From: Diorhabda sublineata | Lineage: Eukaryota > Arthropoda > Insecta > Coleoptera > Chrysomelidae | Direction of reading: 5' to 3' | Assembly (NCBI RefSeq): GCF_026230105.1 | Contig: NC_079476.1 | Span: 35,454,559 to 35,518,558, forward strand | Length of the DNA: 64,000 nt | Part shown: in pieces, positions 1 to 11,461 of the stretch | Layout: every line of letters begins with the position of its first letter | Numbering within the stretch: the stretch's first letter is position 1 | The notes under the pieces: generated by a model | What the model saw: the letters and a program-made list of their open reading frames with translations, nothing else | The model's database searches: none | What the model was told of the DNA's origin: nothing | Program-made: the position numbers and the translations under genes

Positions 1-109
1 TATAGAATGAATCAAAAGTGTGGATAGTCATTCCTGTTGCCTTCGCTCGCTCAAGATTCATGTCGAGAGCCTCAGGAGGCATCTCGCGAGAATGTGGATC
101 GGGAATCAT
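1..109 (-). CDS. Possible partial reading frame at window edge, unrecognised
   Basis: Read on the minus strand, a frame stays open from an ATG at 109-107 to the window edge (36 codons, no stop). It includes the stretches IPDPHSREMPPEALDMN and ERAKATGMTIHTF. Base composition is near 48% GC, well above the neighbouring DNA, which is why I list it. I do not recognise the family. The frame continues outside the window, so it could be the start of a gene, an exon of a mobile element, or chance. No upstream splice site or promoter was identified. The region just upstream (110-250) shows nothing I can name. Confidence 0.25.
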   Translation of the reverse strand, partial: MIPDPHSREMPPEALDMNLERAKATGMTIHTFDSFY

Positions 110-250
110 TTGTATTCGTTATATTGAAAGGGACACCTCCAATAGAACGTAGCGATAAATAATTATCTAGTTTTTTAATTTCTTATTTTTTACTAGTTTT
201 ACCTGAATGTTTATAGAAATATTAGGCTTTCGTCGAAAATATCTATTTCT

Positions 251-349
251 ACTTGACGTTTCACCAAATCGTGCGATTGGCATCTTTTGCTTGCTACCCC
301 GTTTCATCCTATCAAAATGAGTAACTGAATATGTAAACCTCACAAGTTG
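251..349 (+). repeat. Left copy of a ~100-bp direct repeat flanking a mariner
   Basis: This stretch resembles 1309-1416 in the same orientation. Shared blocks include TTGACGTT, TCGTGCGATTGGCAT, ATGAGTAAC and ATGTAAACCT. The two copies lie on either side of the mariner at 406-1263, so the mariner seems to have landed between, or split, two copies of an older repeat. Confidence 0.6.
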
Positions 350-405
350 ACGAAACGTCAGGTTGCAATAGTTATTTAAAATATATATTTTTCTATTTTT
401 TTGTT

Positions 406-1263
406 GACACGAGGTCTAAATAACGATTCTGGTTACGAAAAAGGGTTTTATTATAAAAATTATTCTGCATTCTAATGCCCCCCTTCAATATACTCCCCTC
501 CCCTCGCCACACACCTTTCCCTACGTTTTTTCCATTGATCGGAACAATGCTGGAAGTCTTCTTTGGGGAGTGCCTCTAGGAGCTCTGTCGTTTTTTGCTT
601 TACCGCTTCCATCGACTCTAATCGGGTCCTTTTCAAAGCAGATTTTATCTTCGGAAACAAAAAAAGTCGCACGTTGCCAAATCTAGTAAGTAAAGCGGGT
701 GTTCGAGCACTGGAGTGCGCTTACTGGCCAAATACTGCTTCACAGATAGTGCGTTATGGGCAGGTGCGTTGTCCTGGTACAAAATCATTCTCGCAGTTCT
801 GCCAAAACTGACGAATACTAACTCTGGTTGACATTCTGATCCTCTGGAACCCAGTCAGTCATCACGAGACCGAGAACGATCAACATTGCCTTGAATTTTG
901 ATTTGCTCTCTCGGCCCTCACTAAAGCGCTTACACCACTCAAAAACACGCGCACGAGACAGAGAATTGGCCTCTTGCAACAATTTATAGCACTCAGTCGG
1001 AGTTTTTACTCAATTTAATGAAACATCGAGATTGATACGTTGCTCCTGTTTTTCATCACACATGGTTTTCGGCAAGAGAATAAAACACGTTCATTTCAAA
1101 CCGCTACTGCACAAATACTATAATAGTGAAATAGTGACGGAAATTTGGTTTGGGACGTGCAAGATATCTAGATACCCCCCACGCACCACTCGTTTTTTAA
1201 CCCACCCTTCTAGGGCCCCCTCTAGGCGCGCAGTCTCGTTATTTAATAGCTAGACCTCGTGTT
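406..1263 (-). mobile_element. Mariner (SETMAR/FLJ37770-like) remnant, transposase pseudogene
   Basis: Short inverted ends (ACACGAGGTCTA on both sides) bound a decayed DD34D mariner transposase on the minus strand. The C-terminal part is open at 475-672 and contains SALKRTRLESMEAVKQKTTE, then DFQHCSDQWKKRRERC, as in this family's C-terminus. One frame over, at about 665-790, lies the second catalytic block, DNAPAHNALSVKQYL, followed by the third-Asp region LDLATCDFF. Around 930-1000 an N-terminal block (SLSRARVFEWCKRFSEGRE) corresponds to the second helix-turn-helix. The part between, including the first catalytic Asp, is missing or unreadable. Frameshifts make it non-functional. At about 860 bp it is shorter than a full mariner of about 1.3 kb. 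Confidence 0.85.
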
Positions 1264-1308
1264 GACTTAGGTATCCTTTAATTCTAATTGTTTTTTAATT
1301 GAAATTAC

Positions 1309-1416
1309 TCTTGACGTTCCGTCAATTCGTGCGATTGGCATATTCGGAAGTTGCCTGGTGTCCCGATTCATTCTATCAGAATGAGTAACCTCTGAAGATG
1401 TAAACCTTAAGAGCTG
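1309..1416 (+). repeat. Right copy of the direct repeat flanking the mariner
   Basis: Partner of 251-349, same orientation, with small indels. See that entry. Confidence 0.6.
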
Positions 1417-3318
1417 GCATTCGGTATTTATCAAAATATAATTTAACATTGATAATATAATTCGATCTTATATATATATTGACATAATTGTCAATGACAA
1501 ACTATATTTAAAAAAAGACCGTCAAGAGTGGTTTCTATTCCAAAAGTCCTAAAGACGATTTATAAACATTATAACTTAACTGATCCACTCTACATATTAA
1601 AATCAATTAAAATAGTATATGAAGCTAAAATTGTACAAAATAATTCAAAACGGAATGATTACGTTGCTTAAAAGTACAAGAAACTAAGGAACAGAGATCA
1701 ATAGTGAACGATTAGATACAATTCTATACAGATTTTCTTCCTAGCTTGAGCAAGGAGGAAGGTAAAAAAACCCACAGCATCGTTAAGCATTTTCAGTGTG
1801 ATTCAAAGGGAAAGTTTTGTTATAAATAGTCGATTATCAGTGTAAATGACGGAAATGTACTATAACAACAAATATTATTTAAAGACCAATAAAGCAATCA
1901 GATAGTAGCTTGGTGATTGCGTGTATTTTATTGTAAGTGAAAGATTTGCGAGAAAATGTATGTGTATCGTTGTATTTACAATGTAAGGTACACCGTGCAG
2001 TTCCATTGCTTATAACTTACCGTAATAAATCGAGAAAGTTTCAAATGACTGGTTCTGTCTTGCTGTTTCTGTGAAATATAGACTTATAGATATTTACGAG
2101 TTCTTTTACGCTTCCACTGACCTTTACCGATCTCGATATCTCTACCGTCTTTATTTTGACTTATTCTTCAGTACCAGATTTTTTTGTCTGGTTTTAGTAT
2201 CCAGATACAGCGGTATGGACGCGAGTACTAACAGATTGTAATGCATTATCATTTTTTATCGCAAATAGAATGTTCATTAATATAAATTTTCGAGTACTGA
2301 TGACTTAATAAACCGGCCTAAAATTTTCTGCGATATTATTCGATTTTTCACTTGATATTTATATAACATTTCAATAATTATATCGTGAGTATTGTGATAT
2401 AATGAACCTAACCAACCAACAAATTTTAATTATTTAGATAATTTTATACTTATTACAATAATTGCACGTATATATTAGATTCTTTCATTAATTAAATTAT
2501 ATATCCACTTTAAACACACGTCTTAAAACAATAAGATACTTATTATCAGTAAATCTTGAATGAAAATTTAAAATATTAATATATTCAAACAAATTCTCAT
2601 ATTCAATGACCATCAACAAATGACAACTCAACTTTGCAAGCTTAGACCAAATTTAGTATTTTTACCTTTACGCACGTGTAAACATCTACTTTTTTCTTGA
2701 CTCACTTTCTGTTTTGTTACATAGTGTATTTTTGTGTAGATCCTGGATCCGTCCCTGTTTGGAATTTGGAATGTTCGAATTTTAGCGTTAAGTTTCCGGA
2801 CAAATTATGTGCAGCAGTATATTATTGAAATTAGTGTGAATTATTGTGTTGAGAAAATAGTCTATGTGTTTTTGAATTCATCAAATACCACAAGACTTTG
2901 TAATCATAATTATTTTGGACATCTTCTTGGCCTTGAAATTTTTTTTATAACATATTTTTCTATTTGTTCTTAGGTGATTACTAATATCAATACTTCTTCG
3001 AGATTATGTGAGATTTTATATTGTCTAAGAATTCTTGTAAGAACAAATCCAACAATATTTTATTATGTTTTGGAGCACAGGAAAATCGCACAGATTCTTA
3101 TAAGATTGTATACTAAAGTTTTTGTGAAATAGGCAGGAGATTTGAAATTATCTTCAGTGTATATTAGCACCACTATATTCCAACTGAATTTTGTACTATG
3201 ATTCAATATTCAAAGTGTGATATTTAAAAAGTAGCTACTTTGTTTCGAAGAAAAAAATTATTGAAAATTCAATAATTTTGTAGGTAGTTTAAACATTTCA
3301 GTAAGGCTGCCATATTGC
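1417..3318. other. AT-rich non-coding stretch
   Basis: No reading frame, RNA gene or repeat was recognised here. If opa intron 1 extends this far, this is intronic. Confidence 0.5.
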
Positions 3319-3796
3319 GTGACGTCATAGGTATAAAATAAACTGTTATTTTAAAATAATCGTTATTATTAATCTGAAATTTGCTATATAAATCGTATTT
3401 TTGACAAGGATGTAAAAATACCATTTCTGAAACACCTGATGAAGTTATTTTCTGATGTCAACAACAAATTTGGTTAGAAAATGTTGGTCGTGTTGACGAT
3501 CCTGAGAGATGTTATTATTTTTGTTGTAAGTATCATTTTAGTATAAGTAAGATTCAATTCAAGATTATTTTAATATTTTATATTAATTAAGTTTATTATA
3601 ACGTAATTATGTAATAATGATGTGAGAACTTAAGCTATAAAACGTTTATTCTAATGTATAGAAAAATGTTTTAATTATACGTAACTAATAAATAAAAACT
3701 ATTTTATAACAGCACACGCTACGTTGCCGGCAACGATAACCTCGTGATCATCTAGTAGACAACTGCTCAATGTTTATATTAAACCTTTGACGTCAC
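3319..3796. mobile_element. 478-bp inverted-repeat element with a THAP-like remnant
   Basis: The ends at 3319-3343 and 3772-3796 are imperfect inverted repeats of about 25 bp, each beginning GTGACGTCA and running into an AGGT-TAA-ATAAAC pattern. Inside, on the plus strand, the frame at 3471-3587 reads WLENVGRVDDPERCYYF, then CCKYHF. This resembles the W...(C)..HF half of a THAP zinc-binding domain (DNA-binding domain of P-type transposases and host THAP proteins). An in-frame stop sits at 3453-3455. A donor-like GTAAGTAT overlaps at 3526. A non-autonomous element derived from a THAP-bearing transposon is my inference; no target-site duplication was confirmed. Confidence 0.45.
3722..3735. promoter_or_regulatory. 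Perfect 14-bp palindrome resembling an X-box half-site pair
   Basis: CGTTGCCGGCAACG is a perfect palindrome near the right end of the inverted-repeat element. GTTGCC and GGCAAC are the two halves of an RFX X-box, but here they have no spacer, whereas typical X-boxes have 1-3 bases. Binding is speculative. Confidence 0.2.
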
Positions 3797-5961
3797 AGAT
3801 GAAAACTAATGAAGGTCGTTTTCTTATGCAGTTAAAAATTTGAAATTTTTGCGATTTTCAATGAAATATTATTTTTCCACTCTTAAAAATAAATACTTCT
3901 TAAAACGTGCAAGTACCCTATTTAAAAGGGTGTACCGAACAAGGAAAATAATAGAATGCAATTTGTATGATCAAAAACAGTAATATTTCCACCTTTTTTA
4001 CATATAACTTCTATGTGGAAACGGGGTGGGTTGATCATATAATCAAATTTTATAATTTATAAAACAATATTTCTCAAATTTCATTTTTAAAATATGAATT
4101 TCAATAACTAATAGCTTCTGTATGGAAATTAATTTTGACCAATCAAAATACCAATCGTTGACAGCTCTGCTGCGTGATTTAATGAAAGCAAAAAGAAAAA
4201 TCTTCATTTTGCACAAATTTCTTAGGTCTTTATTGATACAGTTTTTATTTTTATGTATACTGATGACTTTTTAATCTACTTTATACATATTAAGATGATT
4301 GTCCTACATAAACAGCATCACAATGAACCTAATAATACGTAATATTACTTCTTATATTTTGTCTCTATTTAAATATATTACTTGATTGTTAATTGAATAT
4401 AGTAATTTTATATTTTTATCTTTACTATGTTCATATATTCGGGGTAATAATTTTCTTTTAATGCAGTCTGATATTTGGATAGCTCTGTTAGCCAATCAAA
4501 TAATCACTGACCTTTTATGAGAGATGAAGATAAAATGAAATGAAGTTTGAAATATGTCGAGATTTTAATTTATTTTGTATACCATTTTGTTGGTATGTTA
4601 TTGTTGATTTTATCCAATGTGAAATCTAGAAAATCATTATTTTGTTCCATCTCGATGGTACATTGAATAGAATATTTGGCATAAAAGTATTTTCAATTTC
4701 ATTTTGACAAAGCTTTTAAGCAATTGTACACTAAACTTGCCACTATAACATAATTATCAATGTGTTTATATACTTCATCCTTAAAGTTTTTTCTATTTTT
4801 TATTTAACACATTTTTTACAATCACGACTGAAACATTTATATGTAGAGAAATTATATCTAATGAAATCGGTGTCGAAAAGGTATATAAACACCCTCTTCA
4901 GTTAAGATTAGAGCCTCTGAACTGAAGAGTGTGTTGAATGGCTCTGATGAGATATAACAATATCCAAACCGGTCAACGTATTACGCCTCATTATTTGTAA
5001 ATGCATGCTATTAGAGATGTCGATCGACGTTACGATTTTAGGTGGAGATATAATTCCATATCCATCTGCATTAGTCAAGAATAGCAGACTCCGAATTCGA
5101 ATTATAAAAATCGGTAACAATGTGAATAATGGGGAATAATGTTGGAATGATATTCCCACGCAATTATCGAGATTCCTAAAAACAATTTTTTATAATAAAT
5201 CACTTCGATATTGGACCTAAGAGAGCTTCGAAAGAGATAAATGACGCTCGTTTGTAAAACGTCTGGGGATTATTGAAAACCGGACTGGACTTCAATTTGT
5301 ACCAATTTTAGTTACAAACAGTGTCACAAAAAGAAGAAATCCTATCTCCATTTTAAATTAGAATAAATAGTAATATGTCAAGCTGATAGACACTAGGTGG
5401 AAAGGTATAATATATAGTGATTTCAAAGAAAACATCATGTTTTGGAAAGCTACTCACGAACAAGTTGGATCGAATTTGATTGCTGTTAACTGTGTCCGAT
5501 AGCCAAGTTTATAAATCCGCAGTGGGATGTTTAATGAGTAAACTTTAGTAAAATTGATAATATGAAAAAGAAAAAATCTGGAGATTTATCGTATATGGTC
5601 TTAGTAGTCTGTCTTTTGATCTTCTATATAAATATGCTTTAACAAAGACCGAAATCCCTAAAAATCGAATATGTTATATAAGCTAAATTCCCACGATTTC
5701 TAATTCGCGAATATTCATGTTGAACGCTTTGATTTTTAGACCAGGAACGATAATTTTTGAAACAAGAAGGATGAAACCTATTGGGAAAGGGAAAAAATAT
5801 AAGAAAAATGGGGTGAAAAATAATTTACGGACGATCTGGTTGGGAAATGAAAGGGGGTGAGTTGTTAATGGTAAAAAACAGCTCGATTTGCGAATACTAC
5901 AATTCCTACAGGAAAAAGTTTAATAGCAAAGATGTAGGTGATAAAATATTCTACAGCTTTT
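3797..5961. other. AT-rich non-coding stretch with one hairpin
   Basis: Nothing codes here that I can support. A short inverted repeat at 4889-4903 and 4920-4934 (ACACCCTCTTCAGTT against AACTGAAGAGTGTGT, 14 of 15 pairs, 16-nt loop) could fold as a hairpin. It is too short for a standard pre-miRNA. Confidence 0.45.
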
Positions 5962-6520
5962 GTATCTACACTTTTTAACATAACCTCAAAATGTATGTTA
6001 AAAATTCAAATAACCAAGTTTTTGGTTTTTTTAAATTTTTATCTTTAGAAAAATGTGTTACAAGATTAGTTTTGGTTTGAAAAATTCATGTTTTTCACCA
6101 TATTTTGACCTAATACCGCAAAAGCACCCTATTATCGATAGAAAATCTTTACGTCAAAATATCGGCTTCCTAAAAAAGTCGATGCGTTTTTTGTTCGTTG
6201 AAATGTCTTCTTGTGGTGTGAAAAAATATACATTACTATGGCAAGTTTGCTCAGAAAATGCTAAAAAAAAATGAGTATCTACACTTTTTAACATAACCTC
6301 AAAATTTATATTGAAAATTCAAATAACCAAATGTTTGGATTTTTTTTAAATTTTTATCTTAAAAAAATGTATTGCGAAATTGATTTTGGTTTGACTTGAT
6401 ATCGTGAAAGTAACTAAGTTTTGAATAGAAACTTTTTACGACTTCTTTAAAAAAATCGGTGGGTTTTTTGTTCGTTGAAATGTCTGATTTCTGATGGTTT
6501 GAAAAATCTTTCAATCATGA
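5962..6520. repeat. Diverged tandem duplication, period ~312 bp
   Basis: Two head-to-tail units start at 5962 and 6274 with the same phrase, GTATCTACACTTTTTAACAT, followed by matching blocks AATTCAAATAACCAA, TTTTGGTTTGA and TTTTTTGTTCGTTGAAATGTC. The units differ by many substitutions and the second is shorter. Reading frames inside are not conserved between the units, so this looks non-coding. Confidence 0.8.
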
Positions 6521-7440
6521 TTTTCATCTATTTTTTCGTAGGTTTATGTTATTGATATTGTCATATTTTACTTAATAAGGTATTATAAAAATAAAATTTT
6601 AACAAAAATATTTTAATGAACCTTTATATCCTAAATGCAGAAGAAAAACACTCATAGACGGATGTTACTAGGAGTGTGAGTTGGAGGGATGTTTCCATTT
6701 ATGGGTTACAAAAATATTTTCGAATTCGAGTTTTGTTGGTGCATTGTCGGAAAAAATTAATCTAAGTAATGTATCTTTTTCACACATACATATAAAAGTA
6801 GAGATTTCAACGAAGAAAAATCTCACCGCTGAAATTTTGAGTATTTTTAATTTAACATTGGGGGGCTTTTTTGATATTAAGTCAAAATAAGGTGAAAAAA
6901 TATTTTAATTAAAAAAATATAGTTTATTTGAATATAAAGAAAAAGTTTTCACTGAATTTTGTAAATAAATCGATAAAGATAAAAAACTGAAGACTTTATT
7001 ATTTGAATTATTATGTAAGAGAAGTGTGAATGGAAAAATTGTAAAAATATGTATTTCCTCCAACTTTCCCATTTAACTTTTTTCCATGGAACTGATAAAA
7101 TGTTTTTATACCCATAAAAACTCTCCCCCCCTCACTTCCCGTATCGACCTTAAATTATTTTTCTTTATATTTTTTTCCTTTCCAATGGGTATTATCATTT
7201 TTTTCGTCACCATTTTCAAATGCTTTAGCCACTGGTTTATTTTGTTAATAATGCTGCCTATTGCCAAAAACACACAGTATTTATTAGTTCTAGTGTTTTT
7301 CAAATATCAAGTAGTAAAAATGGTAATGTAAATGAGTAGTATCTCGATATTATAATGAAATTTCAGTATCAAAACCGCATAAAAGTGTCGATAATTATTA
7401 TTTAACGTTTATCTATATATTTCGGTATTGAACGCCTTTC
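6521..7440. other. AT-rich stretch without recognised features
   Basis: Short open frames at 6681-6890 and 7086-7331 are low-complexity and look like chance frames. I see no gene. Confidence 0.5.
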
Positions 7441-7469
7441 AATTGCAGTTAAGCCGATACAAATTAATT

Positions 7470-7765
7470 CCAGTTTAATTTGTGCAAATACCAACAAGAT
7501 AAAGACAAATGAACCTCAATTAACAGCACCTACGGAAACTTATCCATTCGACTTGAGTAAAATAAAAGCGATAACGTTTGTTTTCCCTTCTGAGAACCTA
7601 AAACTCGACGTAATCGTTGTAATCGTTGTCAGCGACCCCGAAATCGATGGTCACATGTCTCTTCCACCAGACAAAATGGCGGCTCGGATACTATTATCCG
7701 AGGATTGTTGCATCCTTTATTACGCGTCCTATTCCTACCAGGACCCTACTCCGTAAAAAAGGCCC
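7470..7765. other. GC-balanced unique block, possible regulatory or exonic sequence
   Basis: Composition here is clearly less AT-rich than the flanks, and no transposon signature is visible. A plus-strand frame is open at 7553-7756 but has no recognisable domain. A conserved intronic element or a small exon are both possible. Confidence 0.25.
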
Positions 7766-8458
7766 AAATATCATTTTTCCATTTTAAATAATTTCCTTGA
7801 TAGTATTATTATTTTTTTGTATTTATAATTTGTATTATTTATACGTTGACCGTTTTGAAAGTGAAGTGCAAAGATGAATATAAATTTTTGTGTTTGAAAA
7901 TGTGAAGTAAACTTGAAAATCTAACAACACTCTTAACTACGATTCTGAACTAAAGCTCAATATTTAGAGCAGAGAAACAGTTTTTTTAACTGATTACAGG
8001 TTTCACTGGAATTTGTGTTTTAGTTGCAATGCTCTATTCAAAATTTTATCCCTATGATACTGCGTTGAAAAACGCCAAATTAAACCTATTGAATGTAGAA
8101 TTAAGTGCGCAACAAAATAGTTTTTTCAAATAGAATACGAACTCTAAGACAGCTATCATTGCCCAATTGAAAGCTGATACTTTAATTAAACATAATGAAC
8201 TGTTTCAAGATGTTTACGTATGGAAAAAAGATTTTATTAACGATGGAGGAGAAACGAATAGATACAAATGGCGAAATATAGTTATGCTTGAAACAAAACC
8301 AAACAGTCAAAATCTTCATATTTTACATTAAAATCATAATAAATGCATTGTATTGTCACTAAAGTCTCCGACTATATGGGCACTGTAGATTTAGTTATGA
8401 GTTTCTATACGGATATATTCGATTAAAAAATTATGTTGCACGAAGAGATTGTCCTATT

Positions 8459-8586
8459 AGCAAGTTGGTATCAATAACCACTGATGAGGTTCTGGTCATG
8501 ATTGGTAATAAAAGTGGCTAAGTTGCACTGTATAAAGGTGATGGAGACTTTCCAGATTAGATGGAGAATCATTGTATAATATTTTT
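8459..8586 (+). pseudogene. hAT-type transposase fragment
   Basis: The plus frame starting at 8459 reads SKLVSITTDEVLVMIGNKSG, a stop, VALYKGDGDFPD, a stop, then MENHCI. This resembles the block SxTTDGAPxMxGxxxGFxAL...FPxF..HCIIH of hAT transposases of the ZBED/GTF2I-repeat type, which holds one catalytic Asp (the D of TTD is kept). Two in-frame stops (one at 8519-8521) show it is dead. The preceding 8000-8430 contains a further open stretch on the plus strand (around 8150-8330) that I could not assign and that may belong to the same element. Confidence 0.6.
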
Positions 8587-8599
8587 ATTATCTTGATCA

Positions 8600-9290
8600 T
8601 TGTCTCCCCTACTGTTTAACCTCTATCTGAGGCAGTATTCAGCGAACGCCTCGAGAATACAGCTGCAAGCATAAAGATCAATGGAAACATTATAAACTAT
8701 CTTCTTTACGCAGTTGATACCGCGGTAGTGGCCAGTAGCCTACCAAAATATAGCGAGCAATTCGGTCTTTATATTGGTATTCTCAAAAATACAAAGAAAC
8801 ACCTCCCTAAGACTCCATGGAGATATCATTGAACAAGTGTCATCTCTAAGATAACATGAGGACACTTTTGGCAAACCGCAACCTCAGCTTGGAACTCCGG
8901 ACCAGAATGCTACATCTTTTCTGTTCTTCTGAGCGGATGCGACCACAGAGAAGAAAATTGATGCGTTTGAAATGTACGCTTACAGGCGAATGCTGCGGAT
9001 ATCTTGGACGGAACATAAAACAAACCTAGCAAATGGGTAAACATAAAGAACTTCTCACGACAATCAAGGAGAAACCAAGGACATATAATGAGAGGCGACC
9101 CATATGAGATTCTAGAAGGGAAGATCGAAGGAAAACGGTCGGTCGGCCGTAGACAAAATTAAAGGCTGAAAGACTTGCGCAGATGGGTCGGACAGACGTC
9201 TACAGAAGTTTTCAGAGCTGCGGTTTCTCGCGCGACAATAGCCATGTGGATCTCCAACCCTGCGTAGGGATACGGCGTCGTAAGACGAAG
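8600..9290 (+). pseudogene. Non-LTR retrotransposon remnant: RT palm and C-terminal tail
   Basis: Plus-strand frames show the end of a non-LTR reverse transcriptase. At 8650-8740 the frame reads INGNIINYLLYAVDTAVVAS. This is the catalytic YADD box with the first Asp position changed (YAVD at 8708-8719). From about 8870 to 9280 the C-terminal region follows: NLSLELRTRMLHLF, then the YRRILRISW-type block, the GH.MRG block and the KRSVGR-type basic tail, in shifting frames. The ATPase-free, RNase-H-free tail resembles RTE/jockey-type insect elements. The 5' part is missing, as expected for 5'-truncated insertions, and there are frameshifts throughout. Confidence 0.7.
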
Positions 9291-9325
9291 AAAAATCTTC
9301 CATCCAATTTTGTTAACGACGACTC

Positions 9326-9700
9326 TCAAGTTCCTACTGCTTTTTTGGCTATTTCTGTAACCTCTTTCCATTTAAGTTGCAGCTCTTTCTCAATAGTTCC
9401 TCTCCGTACTCGTATAGGTCTCCCTTTTTTGCTTTTGCCTCATGTATTATAATTTATTGCTTGTCTGGTTATGTTTGTTGCTAGTATCCGTATTGTATGG
9501 CCTACCCATCTCCATTTTCGCAATCCTTACGTCTACTTTCTCTTTAGTTATGTTCATTAGTTATCCTATTTGGTCAATAAGTTTTAAATATACCTCGAAG
9601 GTATCTGTTGATATACAATTGAATTTTCTGGAACATTTTCTGATTATATTTTTAAGGTCCGGCACCATATTACAAAACAGACTTTATAGAGGTCTGTAAT
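9326..9700 (-). pseudogene. Non-LTR retrotransposon C-terminal tail, minus strand
   Basis: On the minus strand, 9527 down to a stop at 9328-9326 reads LRKWRWVGHTIRILATNITR, one TGA, then GKSKKGRPIRVRRGTIEKEL. This is the W.WIGH.LRM...GK.KRGRP...WRR..E.EL signature found at the end of many insect non-LTR ORF2 proteins. Only one stop interrupts it. Degraded sequence continues upstream to about 9700. It lies tail-to-tail with the plus-strand element ending at 9290, so two independent insertions meet here. Confidence 0.7.
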
Positions 9701-10199
9701 TGTCTAAGTGTATAATACATACGCAAGTTTTATTTTTAAAAGTACTGGAATTGATTCTTGTTAGGGATGTTTCTTTTGAAATAGTAAACTCGAAAAGATC
9801 TAAATGTTTGTTAGGTAATAAGTTATGTGTTGTGCTGACAAAAATATGCTCATATTTACGAATAAAAGATATATAAAATATTCTGAATATTCTTACGACA
9901 TGTTGTTAATATTTAATACAGTTAAAATATAGAACATCGTTTCCTTAATTTCCAGCTTTTGCTTTTTGAAACGAACAGTTTCTTATGATTGTTGGAAAGC
10001 AAAATTAATTGCTAGGCCTATTTACCGAAGCCTTCAAATTACATTCGTCACTCTACAGATATAACTGGGATTATAATGTATCCTAGCATAGTATTATTAT
10101 ATTCTCCATTGTTGGGTTGTCTGAATTAAGTATGAATTTCAATAGCTTCTGAATATCCAACTTATCAGCGTAGTAGTTTCATAATTTAATCGATTATTT
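9701..10199. other. AT-rich stretch without recognised features
   Basis: No gene or repeat recognised. Confidence 0.5.
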
Positions 10200-11160
10200 T
10201 CGTTTGCTTTGTTTATCCAGCTTCAGTTTCACTTTATTATTAATGTTAGATTTGAGGCGATGGCTTTCTTATCGAAATTATCTAAAAATTATATTATAGT
10301 ATATAAAACCGAAAAGATCTTTTTTTTTATTTGCTTGTCAAACATTTTTAAGATCATCTTCTTCATATCTATCATATCATATCTTTTATTGAATATAGAA
10401 TCAATTTCCATTCTCAAACTACTATTTAATTTGATATTCTTCTGAAATACTGTCATTTTTCTTTCTTGATCTCAGTGTATACGAAGATTTGACTGAATTA
10501 TAATACAAATTTGGAAACCATAAACGTAGAGGTATCATCAACTCCATAAAAGGACTGCTTTTGGTGAGCTCATTCATTTTTGCGGTGAATCAATCCGCAT
10601 TTTCTTACATCTCTTTTATTTTATATAGATTGGTGCAGTATTTTGTCACAATTTTTCTCCATTTCTTTCTTTTATCACGACTTCTCTTTTATTCGGTAAT
10701 CTCCCAAGTTTTTATTTACTTTTTTAACCCGGTTTTCGTTTTTCCTCTTGGTCTATTTTTTGTTTATCTAGACTTCGTGGGTTGAGGGATCTTTTCTCTG
10801 TACATGGTTTTAGTATTTACGCTTTTTGGTACTCTTCTTTCGAAACAGATATTTATTTTTTCTTCAATCAGTGCGCGGTATTTGCTTTCTTATGATTTTT
10901 TATTCCTAGAATCCTTCTCAATATTTTTTTATATCGCTTTCTCATTTTTTTATCTTTATCTGTTAAGCTCATTTTATGAATTGTGTAAGATTTTCTTAAA
11001 TAAACTCATATCATTTCTTGTATATATATATATTGTTCTTTTTAATTTAGTTTAACGTTTTATATTTTATTTTTGCTACTTCCACTATAATCCATTCTCT
11101 AGTTTATTTTAATATCTACTTCTCACATTTCTACTGACCATCAATACTCCAAGGTATTTG
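10200..11160 (-). pseudogene. Degraded non-LTR retrotransposon, minus strand
   Basis: The plus strand is strikingly T-rich here, giving spurious hydrophobic plus-strand frames. Read on the minus strand, 10790-10640 gives NRPRGKTKTGLKK, a stop, IKTWEITE, a stop, then KRSRDKRKKWRKIV. This corresponds to the RPRGRP..RW.D....DL...W...A.DR..WR.IV ending of non-LTR ORF2 proteins. The region upstream (to about 11060) has KKILRRILGIKN, like the RRILG block that precedes that tail. Many stops. The extension beyond 10640-10800 is weak. Confidence 0.45.
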
Positions 11161-11461
11161 AATATATTTCTATTTTCGTACTCTATAACTCGGTTTAAAC
11201 TCAATATATAGTTTGTTTTTTTAACTACTCAGATTTCTTTATATATTTTGATAAATACCGAAATAGGTTGAAACTTTTTTTTTAAACTGATTTTCCATTA
11301 AAATATTTATCAAGAATAAATTATATATTTTGTTTTATACTGTGCTTAGTTTTCTGGCCTGCTGCTTCTGTTTGACTCCATCAGAGCTTTTTCTTATCAC
11401 TTGGTCGTTCGTGTATTCTACCTATCTTAGAAGTACCTAACCTGACCTAGAGATGGTAGTA

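Noticed and set aside
4882..4903. TATATAAA followed by TCAGTT as a core promoter
   Set aside because: The spacing from TATA to the initiator A is about 18 bp instead of about 30, and no gene follows.
4889..4934. Hairpin considered as a pre-microRNA
   Set aside because: The stem is only 15 bp with a 16-nt loop, shorter than animal pre-miRNAs, and flanks do not extend the pairing.
7086..7331. 81-codon hydrophobic plus frame
   Set aside because: Low-complexity AT-rich sequence with no domain, start context or conservation evidence.
10209..11055. Series of hydrophobic plus-strand frames resembling membrane proteins
   Set aside because: The strand is T-rich, which yields Phe/Leu/Ile codons. The minus strand carries non-LTR tail motifs, so these frames are shadows.
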